In this document: positions 1-7,021 of the stretch, piece by piece | How the letters are laid out: each line of letters starts with the position of its first letter | How positions within the stretch are numbered: the first letter of the stretch is position 1 | From: Candidatus Atribacteria bacterium | GTDB taxonomy: Bacteria; Bipolaricaulota; Bipolaricaulia; UBA7950; UBA9294 | Length of the DNA stretch: 10,528 nucleotides | Direction: 5' to 3' | Assembly: GCA_004525685.1 (NCBI GenBank) | Contig: SPBW01000068.1 | Span: forward strand, 1 to 10,528 | Notes under the pieces: model-generated | The model's database searches: none | What the model saw: the letters and a program-made list of their open reading frames with translations, nothing else | What the model was told of the DNA's origin: nothing | Program-made: the position numbers and the translations under genes

Positions 1-1817
1 ATGCAGCGGTTGTAGTCCGGCTTGCCTTCACCCGTCAAGATTCCTGGGATTTCCTTGAACTGACGGCGCACTTCCTGAACGAGAATATCTGCCGTACGGC
101 TCACACCGCGGATGAGGAGAGCACTGAAGACGTAGGGGACCATCGCGCCCAACATGAGACCGGCGATAACAAACGCTCCCATCTCGATAATCGAGCCCGT
201 TGAGGTCGCAACACTTCCAACAATAGGCAGCTGAGGCAACAGAACCTCAGAGGCTTGACTGGCTGCAGACCACATATAGGCGGCAATTAAGCCGAGTGCA
301 GCGAAGGCAGCCGAGCCAATGGCAAACCCCTTGCCAATCGCGGCAGTCGTGTTGCCGATTGAGTCGAGCTTGTCCGTCTTCTCACGCACCTCTGGCGGCA
401 GTTCAGCCATCGAGGCAATACCGCCCGCGTTGTCAGCAATCGGACCGTACGTATCGACGGCGACCGTCATGGCAACAAACGAGAGCATTCCCATCGCTGT
501 GAACGCGACACCGAGCAGTCCGCCAAGCTGATAGGAAACGATCGTCGCCGTAGCGATGATGACAACCGGCATGAACGTAGACAACATCCCGAGGGCCATT
601 CCCTCAGTGACGCCAACAGCTGCTCCCGATTGGTTCATCTTCGCCAGTTCTTTGGTCGGCTTGAAGCTCGCCGAGGTAAAGTACTCGGACGAGAAACCGA
701 TGCCGACACCGGCAAGAAGACCCGCGGCAACTTGCCAGAATACATGGAGTGACAGCGGCGAAATCCAGATGATGACGAATGTCGTGGCTGCCGTAAGCAG
801 CGCAGCCAAGCGCGTGCCATTCATCAGCACCGATTGCATTCCTTCTTGGCGGCGGCTAAAGCGAATGTAAAGAATCGCCAGCAAGCTGGCAACTATCCCT
901 CCACCAACAATGAGCAACGGTGCAACCAGCACCCACCAGTAATTCTCAGGACTGAGACCCGCTGAGAATCCCAGCTTGGCGATGAGGCCATCCACGCCGA
1001 TGTTTGCGCGTCCGACGAAAATGTACATGACCATGACCATCACGGAGATGATTGCCCCCACGAAGGACTCGAAGAGGTCGGCGCCAAGTCCACCCACGTC
1101 ACCGACATTGTCGCCAACGTTATCAGCGATTGTTGCCGGATTGCGAGGATCGTCCTCAGGAATATTCATCTCGACCTTACCGACCATGTCAGCGGCCATG
1201 TCAGCAGCCTTGGTGTAGATGCCACCACCAACACGGTCGAACAGAGCGACCAGCGAAGCACCCATCGAATAGGCGCTGACAATGAGCGCACCGCGAATGA
1301 AGTTGACACCGAGTGACTGGACACCAAACAGATAGCGCGTCTCGATGTGCAGCGTCTCGGGCATAAACCATTGCTTGAACATGACGACGACAACGACCAA
1401 ACCAACGAGCGCCAATCCTGCGACAGAAAGCCCCATGACACTACCGCCGGAGAAGGCGACGTTAAGAGCTGCCTTGAACGACTTCTGTGCCGCATGAGCG
1501 GTTCGGGCATTGGCATGAGTTGCCGCATTCATGCCGATGAAGCCAGCTGCCATGGAAAGAAGGGCTCCAATCCAAAATGCAACAGCGATCTGCCAGAAGA
1601 ACAGGACCCAAAGGATGACACCAATCACGGCCATCGTGATCAGCATGATCTTCGCCTCGGAAATCATGAAGGTAAAGGCCCCCGAACGAATGTAGCCTTG
1701 CAGCTCCTTCATCCGAGCTGTTCCCTGAGCTTGTTTCACAACCGAGCGGTTGAACAAGAACGCGCTCAGAAGCGCTAATACCGAAATTACGCCGGGAATT
1801 ACAATCAGTAGACTCAT
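1..1817 (-). CDS. hppA: Membrane-bound ion-translocating pyrophosphatase, K+-dependent type (3' end beyond window)
   Basis: This integral membrane enzyme hydrolyses pyrophosphate and pumps H+ or Na+ across the cytoplasmic membrane. About 605 codons are open from ATG 1817 to the left edge. The family is usually about 660-730 residues, so the last 60-120 are missing. Visible family motifs are GGGIYTKAAD with the substrate/Mg2+ set D206, D210, K214 and E216; DPRNPATIADNVGDNVGD; the TM segment ending in GFSSEYFTS; DTYGPIADNAGG; and GKPDY near the edge. GNTTAAIGKG (488-497) has Ala at the position where K+-independent enzymes have Lys, so it should need K+. Many hydrophobic helices are evident. 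ATG 1817 has AGAGGTG 11 bases upstream. An in-frame ATG at 1862 would add 15 polar residues but lacks a ribosome site. I cannot decide H+ versus Na+ from the visible residues. It is transcribed divergently from the coiled-coil gene. Confidence 0.97.
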   Translation of the reverse strand, partial: MSLLIVIPGVISVLALLSAFLFNRSVVKQAQGTARMKELQGYIRSGAFTFMISEAKIMLITMAVIGVILWVLFFWQIAVAFWIGALLSMAAGFIGMNAATHANARTAHAAQKSFKAALNVAFSGGSVMGLSVAGLALVGLVVVVVMFKQWFMPETLHIETRYLFGVQSLGVNFIRGALIVSAYSMGASLVALFDRVGGGIYTKAADMAADMVGKVEMNIPEDDPRNPATIADNVGDNVGDVGGLGADLFESFVGAIISVMVMVMYIFVGRANIGVDGLIAKLGFSAGLSPENYWWVLVAPLLIVGGGIVASLLAILYIRFSRRQEGMQSVLMNGTRLAALLTAATTFVIIWISPLSLHVFWQVAAGLLAGVGIGFSSEYFTSASFKPTKELAKMNQSGAAVGVTEGMALGMLSTFMPVVIIATATIVSYQLGGLLGVAFTAMGMLSFVAMTVAVDTYGPIADNAGGIASMAELPPEVREKTDKLDSIGNTTAAIGKGFAIGSAAFAALGLIAAYMWSAASQASEVLLPQLPIVGSVATSTGSIIEMGAFVIAGLMLGAMVPYVFSALLIRGVSRTADILVQEVRRQFKEIPGILTGEGKPDYNRC

Positions 1818-2209
1818 AGCTCTTACAGCACCTCTTCTTTGGTAGCGGGGCCAGCCCCTCATTTTTTGCGCTCGCCGCCTGCAGAAATCCTTGAACCAGA
1901 TCGCTCGCGAACAGACGCAAAATCGCGGGGATCTTATCAACTTGCACCGGCGGCTGCAACAAGGAAAGCTCAGCCAACGCAATCCGGATGGCCGTTTTGG
2001 CACAACATAGCAGGGTCGTCGCTGCACTTGCCAATCGCATGGATATCGAACCGCCGCGAACCCCGCGCCCTGCCCCGTACATGGTGGGGGACAGATGTCT
2101 GACCATCCCCTGACAAAGGGACGAAGCTCAAACGGCACCGGTCCCACACTCACTTCGTCGCAAACGCTATTCTCAAGCCGTCATTCGTTCAAACCAAAGG
2201 AGGACGACA
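1818..2209. other. Divergent intergenic region, no supported gene
   Basis: About 390 bp separate hppA (minus) from the coiled-coil gene (plus). Open frames here (for example plus 1839-2102 and the upstream half of minus 1462-2106) match nothing I recognise, and the minus one runs into hppA out of frame. The region holds a probable hppA promoter near 1931-1959, implying a leader of roughly 100 bases. A small GGGGC/GCCCC hairpin lies at 1847-1858. The ribosome site of the next gene, AAAGGAGG, is at 2196-2203. I found no convincing promoter for the plus-strand gene and no riboswitch I recognise. Confidence 0.6.
1931..1959 (-). promoter_or_regulatory. Probable sigma70-type promoter of hppA
   Basis: Read on the minus strand, TTGCAG (1959-1954) and TAAGAT (1936-1931) are separated by 17 bases. 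The -10 is preceded by TGA, giving the extended -10 form TGnTAAGAT. The -35 is weak (3 of 6 matches). Transcription would start near 1923, about 105 bases before the hppA start codon. This is inferred from sequence alone. Confidence 0.4.
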
Positions 2210-3367
2210 ATGAAGAGAGCGCTTTCTATCACGGCGGTGACCGCCCTGTCGATCCTTGTTTTCCTGTTTGTCGGCTATGCCCAGGAGGAAGGCGCCACCT
2301 CCATCGCGGAGCTTCTTGATAAGGAGCTTGTTGCGATGGAATCGGCTTTCGGAAACCTGGAAGCCTTCATGGCGGAGCTCATCGGCGAAGTCAAGGGAAA
2401 CATGGGAGACATCAGAACCTTCAATGCCAAGGTGGATGATCTCCGCGACATCGTGACAGCCGTCGCCATCGAAATCAAGACGGCAGAGGGGAAAATTGTC
2501 GGGCTACGCGAGGATGTGGATGCCCTTGGAGCGACTCAACGGGAGCTGAAGGTGCGTATCGTCGCACTCGAAGCCGGCCTGTCTGAGCTATCGACGTTCG
2601 TAGACACGTTGAGTGCCCGCCTAGCGGTCACGAATGCCGACTTGGGCATGCTTCGTGAGGAATTCGATGCCTTGATCGCCGACTACGCCGTGTTCAAAGA
2701 TGCGTTTGCAGCGTTCCAGGTATCCGTGTATGGCGATATCGATGCCCTTCGGGACAGCGTGTACACCGACCTAGATCTGCTCAGAACCGAATTCTTCGGC
2801 AACATAGATGAACTCGGCACGACGATCTACGGCGAGATCAGCGGCCTGCAGACCGGCGTATACGGGGAACTTGACGGATTCAAGTCCGATGTCTATGGCC
2901 AGTTCACCGCATTGAAGGATGGCTTCTCAGCCGATATCTCCGTGGTCTATGGCCAGTTGACCGCATTGAAGGATGGCTTCTCAGCCGATATCTCCATGCT
3001 GTCAATGACTGTGGACGATCTGTCTCTTCGTGTCCAGGCTTTGGAAAACGAAGATGTCGGAACGTTCAAGAAGAAGGTCATCGATATGGAGCGGAACATG
3101 GCCGCGTTGGCGATTCGCATCGACAACAACCGAGCCAAGTTGGAAGGCTTCGATCATGCCGTCGCCGGGCTTTCGGATGAGATGGCAGCAACTCGCGAAT
3201 CCGTCATCACCGCGAACCAAGAACTGCTTGCCGAGTACGACGGTCGCTTGCTCGCGCTTGAGTCCGTGGACATCCAGTCTCAGATCGATTCCCTGTACTT
3301 CATCTCCATCGTTGCTCTGCTCGCAGGAGTAGGTGCGCTGATTTGGGGATTCCTGGGTAACAACTAA
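2210..3367 (+). CDS. Secreted coiled-coil protein with 11-residue repeats and C-terminal membrane anchor
   Basis: I do not recognise this 385-residue protein. Residues 1-24 are a signal peptide (MKR, a hydrophobic core, then VGYA before QEE, a plausible signal peptidase I site). Residues 26 to about 355 are a long, nearly Pro- and Cys-free region rich in A, L, E, D and K, strongly predicted coiled coil. Residues 173-263 are built from 11-residue units starting V/I/F-Y-G, described separately. Residues about 362-382 are a single hydrophobic helix, followed by GNN. The likely topology is a rod outside the cytoplasmic membrane held by its C-terminal helix. The layout resembles rod-like spacer proteins such as Thermotoga Omp-alpha, but I see no SLH domain. 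The start is set by AAAGGAGG six bases upstream. The gene stands alone, with divergent hppA upstream and a strong terminator downstream. The product is likely structural and abundant; that is inference. Confidence 0.9.
   Translation: MKRALSITAVTALSILVFLFVGYAQEEGATSIAELLDKELVAMESAFGNLEAFMAELIGEVKGNMGDIRTFNAKVDDLRDIVTAVAIEIKTAEGKIVGLREDVDALGATQRELKVRIVALEAGLSELSTFVDTLSARLAVTNADLGMLREEFDALIADYAVFKDAFAAFQVSVYGDIDALRDSVYTDLDLLRTEFFGNIDELGTTIYGEISGLQTGVYGELDGFKSDVYGQFTALKDGFSADISVVYGQLTALKDGFSADISMLSMTVDDLSLRVQALENEDVGTFKKKVIDMERNMAALAIRIDNNRAKLEGFDHAVAGLSDEMAATRESVITANQELLAEYDGRLLALESVDIQSQIDSLYFISIVALLAGVGALIWGFLGNN
2726..2998 (+). repeat. Hendecad (11-residue) repeat array in the coiled-coil gene
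   Basis: Residues 173-263 read as successive units VYGDIDALRDS, VYTDLDLLRTE, FFGNIDELGTT, IYGEISGLQTG, VYGELDGFKSD and VYGQFTALKDG, then two 18-residue blocks in which an 11-mer is followed by a 7-mer (FSADISV or FSADISM). An 11-residue period suits nearly straight or right-handed coiled coils, and 18 residues (11+7) keeps the same core phase. The aromatic at position 2 of each unit is unusual for a buried core. Confidence 0.85.
2891..2998 (+). repeat. 54-bp perfect-length tandem duplication (two copies)
   Basis: Copy 1 (2891-2944) and copy 2 (2945-2998) differ at only two bases by my alignment: C versus G in the TTC/TTG codon (Phe to Leu) and G versus A in the final GTG/ATG codon (Val to Met). 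Each encodes 18 residues beginning VYGQ and ending ADIS plus V or M. Such near-identity, while neighbouring hendecads have diverged, indicates recent in-frame duplication. Confidence 0.95.
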
Positions 3368-3401
3368 GCCACTCACACAAGAAGTTGAGGGGAAGTTCTG
3401 T

Positions 3402-3435
3402 CGAGAGGAGCGTAACAGCTCCTCTCGTTTTCTTT
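3402..3435 (+). terminator. Rho-independent terminator after the coiled-coil gene
   Basis: A perfect 10-bp stem, CGAGAGGAGC (3402-3411) and GCTCCTCTCG (3418-3427), encloses a 6-base loop and is followed at once by TTTTCTTT. It lies 34 bases past the stop codon at 3367 and separates the gene from the condensin operon. Confidence 0.92.
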
Positions 3436-3462
3436 GCAGTTGCGTGTAACAAAAGTTATATT
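3434..3462 (+). promoter_or_regulatory. Possible promoter of the HTH-smc-scpAB-rubredoxin operon
   Basis: TATATT (3457-3462) matches the -10 consensus at 5 of 6 bases. With 17-bp spacing the -35 would be TTGCAG (3434-3439), a poor match lying in the T-run of the preceding terminator. A small dyad TAAC-AAAA-GTTA (3447-3458) sits inside it and could be an operator for the HTH protein. The placement is reasonable, since an operon must start between the terminator and 3487, but the match is weak. Confidence 0.35.
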
Positions 3463-3486
3463 GGTAAACCGCTGGAGGGGTGCTGG

Positions 3487-3738
3487 ATGGATCAACTAGG
3501 GAGAAGACTTAACAACTTCCGCGTCAGGAACGGGTGGAGTAAGCGAGCAATTGCCCTACAGCTAGGCGTTTCCATCCCGTCCATCATGCGTTGGGAAGAC
3601 GGCACATCTGAGCCCAACGACTACAATCGCTACAAGATTGAGCAGCTTCTGGAGCAACAAGCTCCCCTCTCCGACAGTTCCCTGGCACAGCTGGATCTGT
3701 TCCCCCAGCAGCAACGTGGATCGAGGGCTCGCCGATGA
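3487..3738 (+). CDS. Small Xre-family HTH protein with a consensus sliding-clamp-binding motif
   Basis: This 83-residue protein has an Xre/Cro-type helix-turn-helix at residues 3-58, with AIALQLGV as the first HTH helix and IPSIMRWEDG as the recognition helix, in the usual pattern ending W-E-x-G. Residues 59-83 form a short polar tail containing QLDLF (68-72), which matches the consensus bacterial beta-clamp-binding pentapeptide QL[S/D]LF, and a basic end RGSRARR. I chose ATG 3487, with GGAGGGG six bases upstream, over the in-frame upstream start at 3385, which would run through the terminator hairpin and add 34 unrelated residues. The stop overlaps the smc start as ATGA, so the two are probably translationally coupled. 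It may be an operon autoregulator, a DNA-binding partner of SMC, or both. The clamp link is inference from the motif only. Confidence 0.88.
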   Translation: MDQLGRRLNNFRVRNGWSKRAIALQLGVSIPSIMRWEDGTSEPNDYNRYKIEQLLEQQAPLSDSSLAQLDLFPQQQRGSRARR

Positions 3739-6272
3739 CACGCATAACCAAGGTGGAATTGAGTGGATTCAAGTCGTTCCGCAAACAGACGGTGATTCCC
3801 TTCTTCGCCGGGATGACGGCCATCGTCGGAGAGAACGGGTCAGGCAAGTCCAATCTGTTTGATGCTGTAAGTTTCGTCATGGGCCGCCGTTCATCTGAAC
3901 TCCGGGCCGATCGCTTCGAGCATCTCATCTTCAACGGCGGAGATCGCTATCCCGCTGCCAAGTCAGCTGAAGTCATACTGTATCTCGACAACAGCGAAGG
4001 CGAGTTCAATGCGTTTCTTGAGAACGGACACTCTATTCCCGAGATCACCATTGGCCGAAGAATCACGCCCAAGTCTTCAACCTACACGTTCATGGAAAGA
4101 GCGTGTTCTCGCGCCGAATTGGAGCAGCTTCTCGAAGCCGCCAAAATCGATTCAAATGGACAGCAGCTCATTCCCCAAGGCCGCATTACCGAGATCGTCC
4201 GCCGCACACCTAAACGCCGCCGCGAGATCATCGACGAGATCAGTGGCATCGCCGCCTATGACGAAAAGCGCAACAAGGCCATTGATGAACTCAAGGACGT
4301 CAAGTCCAAGCTCAACACCCATCGAGTCATTCTCGCTGAGCGGCGAAGACGCTTGGTCGCGCTGCAATCGGAGCGTGACGCGGCCATCGAATACCAACAA
4401 ATAACGGCCGAGCAAGTGCAGATCCAAGACTCCATCGTTCACAAGCAGCGGGAGAAGATTGAGGCGAAGCTCAAGCAGGCCCAAGAAGAGCGCAAGGGCA
4501 TGGACGAACGCATCGCCGAGCTAGAGAAAGAGGTGTCTCGCCTTGATCTGGCAGTAGAGAACAAGGAGTGGGAACTGGAAGGGATGCAGGAGGATCTTTC
4601 CGGCGACCAGCAGATTTCCTTGGTCAAGGAAGTTGAGCGCATTCGTTCGGATATCCTGCACAAGCGCAGCGAAGTGAATTTTAGGCGTCAACAGATCAAC
4701 AACCTGGACGAGATGATCGCAGAAATCACTCGGATGAAGGCACAGGAGACCAGCCAGCCTACAACCGAAGGTGGCCAGAGAGTCAATCCAGCAGTGCAAG
4801 CGTTGCTCGAGCGCAAGCGAGGGGGCATCTATGGCACCATTGCGTCTCTCGGCGCGCCCAAGCCTGGTTTCGAGGTCGCCTTTGAGACAGCGACTGGCGG
4901 CAGTCTCAACGATCTCGTCGTTGATACGCGTGAGACAGCCATTGAGTCCATCAATTACCTGAAGGAAAAGCGTCTAGGACGAGCGCGGATTCTCCCCCTT
5001 CGCCGCCTGGTGACGATGCGTAAGAGTCTGGCATCTGCGGAGGCCTTGAAGCTGCCAGGAGTCATCGACTACGCCATCAATCTGATTGAGTTTGATGACA
5101 AGTATCGCCGAGCGTTCGAGTACGTACTCGGCGATACAGTGATTGCAGAGAATCTTGAGGCATTGAAGGGCGTAGACGGCGTCCGCGCTGTGACCTTGGA
5201 TGGAGATCTTCAGAGCAAAGGCGGCGCCATGTCCGGTGGTTGGCGCGCCTCGGCGGGCGACAAGTCCAAAGGGCCAGACAAGCGAAAAGAATCTGGCTTT
5301 GATGTCACCCAGCGCAGGCAGCAGATCTCCAAACTGCGAAAAGAGATTGACGAACTTGAGGACGACATTTCCGAGTTATCCACCCGGCTCGAGACCGAAG
5401 AGAAACAGCTTGCCGAGCGGCAGGAATCGAAAGTTCGTGTCAAGGGCGAGGCCCTAACACGAAGCGGTGAGTTACATGCATTGAGAGAGAGCCGCCGTGA
5501 AGCGTACCAGGGGCTCGAGAACCTGCGCCGGGCAATCACCAGATACGAGCGACAGGAAGCCGAGGCTCAAGCAGAGCTGGATACGATCAAGCCTGCATCG
5601 AAGCGCGACGCCTCTGAATTCATTGATGCGCCGCTGCCTGAGTTGGAGCGCCGCCTCAAGCAGAATGAACGCAGACTCCATCGTTTGGAGCCCATCAACA
5701 TGCGCGCCATCGACGAATACGATACCTATGAGCAAGAATTCAACCTGTTCCGCGAGCGTGTTGATGCCCTGGAAAGAGAGAAGGTGGACATCGAACGCTT
5801 GATCGGGGAAATTGAGGACCGCAAGCGTCAGCGCTTCACGGAGACATTGCTCGCCATAGATGTAGAATTCCGCCGTATCTTCCAGAAGTTGTTCGAGGGG
5901 GGAAGCGCTTCGTTGGAACTCGAGATCGAGGGTGATATCTCCTCCGGATTGATGATTAGGGCCAATCCCCCTGACAAGGAGCCGCACATACTTGATTCAT
6001 TGTCAGGAGGAGAGCAAACGCTGGTGGCAACAGCGTTCATTTTCGCACTACAGGAGTACCAGAAGGCCCCGTTCTTCATCTTGGACGAGGTCGACGCGGC
6101 GCTAGACATGATGAACACGACGCGCCTGTCAAGGATGCTCAGCGACTATGCCAAGCGCATTCAGGTGATCGTTGTCTCTCACAACGAGGAAACTGTTCGT
6201 CACGCAGAGAGAGCCTATGGAGTGACAATGAAGAACGGAGTGTCAGAGATCCTGGCACTGGACCTAACCTAA
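3735..6272 (+). CDS. smc: Chromosome segregation/condensin ATPase SMC, short-armed and archaeal-like
   Basis: SMC dimers use ATP to organise and segregate chromosomes together with ScpA and ScpB. The order of parts is complete. N-terminal head: Walker A GENGSGKS at 32-39 and Q-loop LIPQG near residue 150. First coiled-coil arm: about 180-360. Hinge: about 363-503, from GGIYG to GGAMSGG. Second arm: about 505-650. C-terminal head: PINMRAIDEY near 652, signature LSGGEQ at 756-761, Walker B FFILDEVDAALD with D784 and E785, then the VSHNEETV switch region. At 845 residues it is about 330 shorter than usual SMCs (about 1150-1190), the loss falling in both arms. IIDEISGIAAYDEK (165-178) and the ending YGVTMKNGVS resemble archaeal SMC more than the FEEAAG-type motif common in bacteria. 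The start overlaps the HTH gene stop by 4 bp. scpA and scpB follow directly. Confidence 0.97.
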   Translation: MTRITKVELSGFKSFRKQTVIPFFAGMTAIVGENGSGKSNLFDAVSFVMGRRSSELRADRFEHLIFNGGDRYPAAKSAEVILYLDNSEGEFNAFLENGHSIPEITIGRRITPKSSTYTFMERACSRAELEQLLEAAKIDSNGQQLIPQGRITEIVRRTPKRRREIIDEISGIAAYDEKRNKAIDELKDVKSKLNTHRVILAERRRRLVALQSERDAAIEYQQITAEQVQIQDSIVHKQREKIEAKLKQAQEERKGMDERIAELEKEVSRLDLAVENKEWELEGMQEDLSGDQQISLVKEVERIRSDILHKRSEVNFRRQQINNLDEMIAEITRMKAQETSQPTTEGGQRVNPAVQALLERKRGGIYGTIASLGAPKPGFEVAFETATGGSLNDLVVDTRETAIESINYLKEKRLGRARILPLRRLVTMRKSLASAEALKLPGVIDYAINLIEFDDKYRRAFEYVLGDTVIAENLEALKGVDGVRAVTLDGDLQSKGGAMSGGWRASAGDKSKGPDKRKESGFDVTQRRQQISKLRKEIDELEDDISELSTRLETEEKQLAERQESKVRVKGEALTRSGELHALRESRREAYQGLENLRRAITRYERQEAEAQAELDTIKPASKRDASEFIDAPLPELERRLKQNERRLHRLEPINMRAIDEYDTYEQEFNLFRERVDALEREKVDIERLIGEIEDRKRQRFTETLLAIDVEFRRIFQKLFEGGSASLELEIEGDISSGLMIRANPPDKEPHILDSLSGGEQTLVATAFIFALQEYQKAPFFILDEVDAALDMMNTTRLSRMLSDYAKRIQVIVVSHNEETVRHAERAYGVTMKNGVSEILALDLT

Positions 6273-6274
6273 AG

Positions 6275-6291
6275 AAGGAGCTAGAGACTTG
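6275..6291 (+). promoter_or_regulatory. Ribosome binding site fixing a TTG start for scpA
   Basis: AAGGAG (6275-6280) lies 8 bases before TTG 6289-6291. There is no ATG or GTG in frame nearby before residue 30, and the conserved part of ScpA begins soon after, so TTG is the best start. Weak initiation could keep ScpA lower than SMC; that is speculation. Confidence 0.7.
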
Positions 6292-7011
6292 GAGATAGTT
6301 CGAGTCGCCGACATTCCAATCGAGGAACTGATTGGCGAAACCTGGGAAGGCGTCCTCGCGAGGCTGACTTCCGACATGGATCCGTGGAACATCGATCTGT
6401 CGGAATTGGCTCGCCGTTACCGCGCCTATCTTCACGCCTTGCAGAGGAACGATTTCGAGATTTCCGGACGCATGGTTCTGACCTGTTCAGTCCTGCTTCG
6501 CATGAAATCAGATGATCTTCTGGCAATGGAGTACCGCACAGATCGTGACGGACTGGTTGCCGAACTCGAAGAGGCGATCGAGCAAGAGGAGTTCCTCTGG
6601 GAGGAGCCACCGAACCCTGAAGAATTCTCTCTGCCCGTTCTCAGGCGCCCGCGTAGGCAGGTCACTCTGGGAGATCTTCGAACAGCACTCACGTCGGCAT
6701 TGAAAGTCAGCCGACGCAGAGCAGAGAGATTGATTGATTATGTGGATGTTGAAGACTTCGATCCGTTTGCAGGCTTTGAGATTGGAGGAATCGACATCAC
6801 TGAAAGGCTGCATTCGTTACTTTCGAAGATCAAGAGTTTTCTTTCAGGAAGACGCGTTCTGAGTTTCTTCCGACTCCTAGAGAAGGGAGACAAAGAGGAG
6901 CGCGTTCAGAGATTCTTCGAAATCCTCCATCTGGCAGCAAGCGGAGAGATCGAATGCAGTCAAAGCGAGTTCCTCGGAGACATCCTCATCAAATTGGAAG
7001 CCGCCGACTAA
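6289..7011 (+). CDS. scpA: Kleisin subunit ScpA of the SMC complex, archaeal-like
   Basis: ScpA is the kleisin that bridges the two SMC heads and binds ScpB. The 240-residue length is normal (about 230-260). DPWNIDL (31-37), SVLLRMKSDDLL (67-78) and RRPRRQVTLGDL (119-130) are family motifs in the form I know from archaeal ScpA. The bacterial signature F-x-GPLDLLLHL is not present; the matching stretch reads WEGVLARL. The acidic middle (about 91-113) is the usual linker. The C-terminal winged helix (about 165-237) ends in SEFLGDILIKL, the segment that contacts the SMC head. It uses a TTG start with AAGGAG 8 bases upstream. It starts 16 bases after the smc stop and ends 10 bases before scpB, consistent with one operon. 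Confidence 0.95.
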   Translation: MEIVRVADIPIEELIGETWEGVLARLTSDMDPWNIDLSELARRYRAYLHALQRNDFEISGRMVLTCSVLLRMKSDDLLAMEYRTDRDGLVAELEEAIEQEEFLWEEPPNPEEFSLPVLRRPRRQVTLGDLRTALTSALKVSRRRAERLIDYVDVEDFDPFAGFEIGGIDITERLHSLLSKIKSFLSGRRVLSFFRLLEKGDKEERVQRFFEILHLAASGEIECSQSEFLGDILIKLEAAD

Positions 7012-7021
7012 GGTTCTGCCA

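Noticed and set aside
1839..2102. Plus-strand 87-codon open frame in the intergenic region
   Set aside because: No ribosome site, low-complexity Pro/Arg/Ser composition and no recognisable motif.
1462..2106. Minus-strand 214-codon open frame upstream of and overlapping hppA
   Set aside because: More than half lies out of frame over clear hppA coding sequence, no family is recognisable, and the predicted hppA promoter lies inside it.
3385..3486. Upstream in-frame extension of the HTH protein
   Set aside because: It would translate the terminator hairpin. The ATG at 3487 has GGAGGGG at good spacing and begins right before the HTH domain.
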